Positions 60,725-64,000 of a DNA stretch of 64,000 bases are shown here, piece after piece. Below the pieces are notes generated by a model that worked only from the letters and a program-made list of their open reading frames with translations, made no database searches and was not told where the DNA came from. The translations under genes were made by a program, and so were the position numbers. Each line of letters starts with the position of its first letter. Positions within the stretch are counted from its first letter, which is position 1. Source of the DNA: Cupriavidus pauculus (GTDB lineage: Bacteria; Pseudomonadota; Gammaproteobacteria; Burkholderiales; Burkholderiaceae); NCBI RefSeq assembly GCF_002858765.1, contig NZ_PJRP01000007.1, positions 219,724 to 283,723 on the forward strand, written 5' to 3'.

Positions 60725-62089
60725 TCAAGGGAGCGGAACGTAGGCTGTGGTCATAGCACTCGCGCCTGCTCCGACGACACTATCCTCAGACAAAGGCGTC
60801 AGTTCACCCGCCGAGCCGATCGAATAGCGCGAAACGGAGTTCGCCCCAAGATTGACGGCGTAAATGAACTTCCTGGCCGGATCGAATGCGAGCGCCATTG
60901 GTAACTGACCCGTCGGCAAAGACGTGCCATTCAGCGCATACCCTGTCACGGGGTCACCAGACGCCCACAAAATGAGATTGCGTCCACTGTCTGCGGCGTA
61001 GATATTGATGCCGGACGGATCCGCCAGAACGGCTGAAATCGGCGTCCCGACCCCCGAATTGAAGCCGCCATTATTGCGCATCACGCCCGATGCATCGAAT
61101 CGCGCCGTGACAAAGTACCCATTGTCGATTCCCTCCACCATAAGGCCTGCGCCAGGGGCAACCGCGACAGCATTGATTCCCCTCGAGGGGCCAATGCCAT
61201 CCACCAATGTCAGAGAGCCATCGACAGGATTGATTAGCGCGGCGTACGCAAAGCCCTCTTGGCTGAGGAAGATTAAATCGTCCGACCACGCCGTAACACG
61301 CTTCACCGATGGACCGAACGTTCCGGTCGCAGTCAGGGAGCCATCGGATTGCATGCTGAAGATGGTCGCTGTTCCGTCGTTGTGAGCGATGTAAGCGAAG
61401 CGCCCGGACGGGGTAAAGGCGATGCTCGACGGGCCGTTCCCTCCTGTTGGGGTCGTGATTGCCGCCGTACCTGGGAGTGAACCATCGGCACCAATCCGGA
61501 ACATCGACACGGTGTTGTCGCCTTGGTTGATCACATAGGCGCGCTTGCCCGTGGGATCAATCGTCAGAGCAACAGGGGATGTACCGGTGGGAATGCTCGG
61601 CAAAGCCATAGGCTTTAGGGCCCCGTCCGCTGCGATCGCAAACTGAGCGATTGTGTTCGACCCCTTGTTCACGACGTAAGCGGCCGCGATGCGGCTGCAC
61701 GTCACTGAGACCGAAGTGGTGTCAGCGGCCGCTGTGCCGGTGCCGCTATCCACAGAACAATTTTGCCCGCCTGGCTGAGCAGCTACCGTGACTGCGAAGG
61801 GCAAACCACGCTCAACCTTGGTTGGGAACGTGAATGTGCCGTTTGCTCCGATGGTCACTGCGTCCGAGCCGTTGTTAAGCAGCGTGAGCGTCGTGCTCGG
61901 CGCCAGACCGGCGACGCTGCCGCCGACGGAAAACGTCTGCACGGAAGGAGGCGGTTGCTGGCCGTTCGAGCCGCCTTGCGGCGCTTCGTCTTCCCCACCG
62001 CCAGAGCAGGCCAACAGCAGGATTGCCAGAGGAAAAAGCGCCGCTGCGCGCTTGAGAGCGACGCGTGTTCGAGAAAAGCTGTTTTTCAT
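60725..62089 (-). CDS. Beta-propeller lipoprotein, paralogue of the 43145 gene
   Basis: The 454-residue protein has lipobox ILLLACSGG (Cys near 28) and a Gly/Gln/Pro linker. The same small beta domain follows (FSVGGSVAGLAPSTTLTLLN), then a seven-bladed propeller with YVVNKGSNTIAQFAIAADGA and PTGKRAYVINQGDNTVSMFR blades. Architecture is identical to the gene at 43145, but sequence identity is moderate. It is probably surface-exposed. No catalytic residues are evident. Confidence 0.85.
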   Translation of the reverse strand: MKNSFSRTRVALKRAAALFPLAILLLACSGGGEDEAPQGGSNGQQPPPSVQTFSVGGSVAGLAPSTTLTLLNNGSDAVTIGANGTFTFPTKVERGLPFAVTVAAQPGGQNCSVDSGTGTAAADTTSVSVTCSRIAAAYVVNKGSNTIAQFAIAADGALKPMALPSIPTGTSPVALTIDPTGKRAYVINQGDNTVSMFRIGADGSLPGTAAITTPTGGNGPSSIAFTPSGRFAYIAHNDGTATIFSMQSDGSLTATGTFGPSVKRVTAWSDDLIFLSQEGFAYAALINPVDGSLTLVDGIGPSRGINAVAVAPGAGLMVEGIDNGYFVTARFDASGVMRNNGGFNSGVGTPISAVLADPSGINIYAADSGRNLILWASGDPVTGYALNGTSLPTGQLPMALAFDPARKFIYAVNLGANSVSRYSIGSAGELTPLSEDSVVGAGASAMTTAYVPLP

Positions 62090-62987
62090 GAACCCTCAGG
62101 TAGCGAAAATTTTTGGCGCTGCCCCGCTTCTGCTTGCGACAAGGGCCAGCAACCGAGTGTCGTTCCATAATGACAACAGGCGTCAATGCTCAAGGACGTC
62201 GGCCGGTTTCTACTAAATTGGTTCGGCTACTTCCCTCGTGGCCCGACTTTCTGTGGGATATATGCACATCTTGATAACGGCGACACTTGTCTGGACTTTA
62301 GCCAGGACCGACCACGCAGGAATACCGTCGGTTCCATCGGGGGAGTTCGGCGGTTGATTGTGTCGCAAGCCATCTCCTCCAATAAGCAAGCCGCCAGCCT
62401 GTGAGGGGGCGGGCGGCGGCGATGACTGAGGCTCGCGTCGGGCTGGCAGCCGCTCATACCCAAAAGCGCTTACATACATCGACTCTTCGCGCGGAGGAAC
62501 TCGCGGCCGCCGCGCCTGAGGGTATAGATGCTTATTGAACGTGCGGCAAACGCGTCTATGTGCCGATTCTGACGGGCCTCGATGAAGTGGTTCAGGGCCT
62601 GTCCCGAGCTGTGTGTCGTACGTTGGCGGGGGCTATGGCATCGCCACCATGTCTTCAATAGGTACGTCAATGGGTCGGTCGCCCCGACCGAGGTAGCCTG
62701 AGGGCAGAGACCGGATCGCTCCACGGCGGCACCACCCGCGCGGCTTCCGCCTCCGTCACTACTTCCAGCGCGCGCCACGTCAGCGTAACGTCAACGTGCC
62801 CGTACACATGGACCAGATCATGACTGCCGGGATAGCGCGTGGGCGCCGCAACGTGTGCGGACCGTTTGGTCAATCCCTCTGTTTAGCAGGATGGCCGCAC
62901 ACGCGACCCATTGCTACCGTCTGCCTCCGAGCCCGGTGTACCTGGTACCCCGGCAGCACAACCACAAATCGGGAAGAAGGGGTAGCA
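62090..62987. other. About 0.9 kb without a recognised gene
   Basis: Several short frames exist, e.g. a minus-strand one at 62667-62873, but none shows a family motif or start site. The right end holds the presumed promoter of the next lipoprotein. The left end has the promoter of the propeller gene. Confidence 0.4.
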
Positions 62988-64000
62988 ATGCAGAAATGGA
63001 AATACCTGTTTGGCGCACTGGTCATTGGCGCAGCGCTGGGCGGCTGTGGGGGCGGCGACAGCCCAGTGGCACCGGCCGAGGCGCCGGCAACACCGGCAGC
63101 CCCGACCGTCACACCCAGCAACTATGCGGGCACGATCTCGTTTGGCGACACGATCCTCATTACCATGAATGCGCCGTCCGCTGACAACGTCAAGCTCACA
63201 TTCGTCGATTCGGCCTTCGGGCTGAATGGCACCATCATCGGTACCCTGTCCGCGCCTGCGGTCGACGGCTCGTTCATCGTCAGCAACCTGGTGCCGGATA
63301 GCGCCAACCCCACGCCCGCGAAACTGACGGACAAGCTGGCCGGCGTGAAGTTGACCCTGCGGCTGGGCGATGACGGCCTGACCGGCGAAATCTCCGGTCT
63401 GCCCAACCTGCTGGGCACCGGGGTAGGCGCTGGCGCGCTGGCGGGCAGCATTGCAGCGGGCAAGGTCGGCACCGCTCCAGTGGCGCTGAGCAGCCTGGCC
63501 GGCGTTTACAACGCTCTGACCGTCTTCTCCGCTTATGACGAAATCACGGGCAAGTCCATGTCCCCGGTCAGCGCTTCTGTAGCCACGCTGCGCCTGGACG
63601 GCGACGGCATGGTCAGGTTGTGCACGGGCGAGGACGTCGCCACCTGCCCCACGCCGCAACTGGGCAAGCTCACGCTGGCAGACCAGACGCGCTTTCCTGG
63701 TGCCTATGACCTGGTCATGGAGTCCACCTACTTCCGTGGTCGGCTGATCCCGGTGCCCAACGGTGGCTTGCGCTTCGACATGGTCTATCACGATGCCCCC
63801 TCCAGCACCATGTTCACCGGCACCTGGACGCTACAACCGGTCAAGGCACTAGCCGCCAGCGAACTCGATGGCCAGTGGACCTGCTCGCGCACGAACGTCG
63901 CGATCGGTGGCGACGGGTTTCCTGTTTCCGACGGCACCCTAGTGACCGAACAACTGGTAATTGGCGGCAGCAAGTTGACGGCACAGAAGGAGGCCGTCAC
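62988..64000 (+). CDS. Lipoprotein of unknown function, 3' end cut by window edge
   Basis: The frame is open from the ATG at 62988 to the right edge (337 codons). Lipobox LGGCGG has its Cys near residue 20. A Pro/Ala linker follows, then a beta-rich mature part (NYAGTISFGDTILITMNAP, SLAGVYNALTVFSAYDE). AAGAAGGGG five bases before the ATG supports the start. No family recognised. Similar large secreted lipoproteins are common in Burkholderiales. Confidence 0.75.
   Translation, partial: MQKWKYLFGALVIGAALGGCGGGDSPVAPAEAPATPAAPTVTPSNYAGTISFGDTILITMNAPSADNVKLTFVDSAFGLNGTIIGTLSAPAVDGSFIVSNLVPDSANPTPAKLTDKLAGVKLTLRLGDDGLTGEISGLPNLLGTGVGAGALAGSIAAGKVGTAPVALSSLAGVYNALTVFSAYDEITGKSMSPVSASVATLRLDGDGMVRLCTGEDVATCPTPQLGKLTLADQTRFPGAYDLVMESTYFRGRLIPVPNGGLRFDMVYHDAPSSTMFTGTWTLQPVKALAASELDGQWTCSRTNVAIGGDGFPVSDGTLVTEQLVIGGSKLTAQKEAV

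Overview
The window looks like accessory DNA from a high-GC beta-proteobacterium of the Burkholderiales. The best guess is Cupriavidus or a close relative. This is inferred from the high GC, the five Bug-type (TctC) periplasmic receptors, many LysR regulators beside catabolic genes, and CoA-transferase/Bug gene sets. No rRNA, tRNA, CRISPR array or intact insertion sequence was seen. Both ends cut through genes: an autotransporter at the left and a lipoprotein at the right.

Layout. 1-1.25 kb: N-terminal part of an autotransporter (minus). 1.7-3.4 kb: SDR epimerase and TetR regulator with a 34-bp palindromic operator. 3.6-6.2 kb: secreted SdsA1-type alkyl sulfatase overlapping an unknown exported protein. 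6.5-9.1 kb: taurine/sulfonate-type ABC importer, divergent from a 9.4-15.9 kb operon of an FMN-dependent monooxygenase, an AhpD-like protein and a complete LIV-type ABC transporter. 16-17 kb: HAD phosphatase and an IS91 transposase relic. 17.0-21.3 kb: 1406-residue autotransporter with Ig-like repeats. 22-26.3 kb: MATE pump, LysR, XRE-cupin regulator plus GNAT acetyltransferase, EthD-like protein. 26.6-34.6 kb: CoA-transferase A/B, a CaiB-type CoA-transferase, a quinone-reductase-like enzyme, a LysR and three Bug receptors. 35-38 kb: class I aldolase, a frameshifted gene, LEA-type lipoprotein, DUF2383 protein. 38.8-42.6 kb: amidohydrolase, GntR regulator, two more Bug receptors. 43-48 kb: beta-propeller lipoprotein, NUDIX protein and small genes. 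48.6-53.5 kb: a methionine locus. 54-64 kb: lipoproteins, a DUF202 protein, a sulfatase with its formylglycine-generating enzyme, a repeat protein and a second propeller lipoprotein.

Two themes stand out. One is sulfur: sulfate-ester hydrolysis (alkyl sulfatase; sulfatase plus maturase), sulfonate import with a flavin monooxygenase, a separate FMN reductase, and methionine synthesis. The other is decay: relics of metE, an NHL protein, a CobW GTPase, an XRE-cupin/GNAT fusion, an EthD copy, an IS91 transposase, probably panB, a propeller protein, a frameshifted gene and a receiver-domain tail.

The most interesting locus is metR with the 5' stump of metE still divergent from it, followed about 2 kb away by flavin reductase - mesX (DUF1852) - mesD (core methionine synthase). 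It reads as replacement of the folate-dependent methionine synthase by a folate-independent one.
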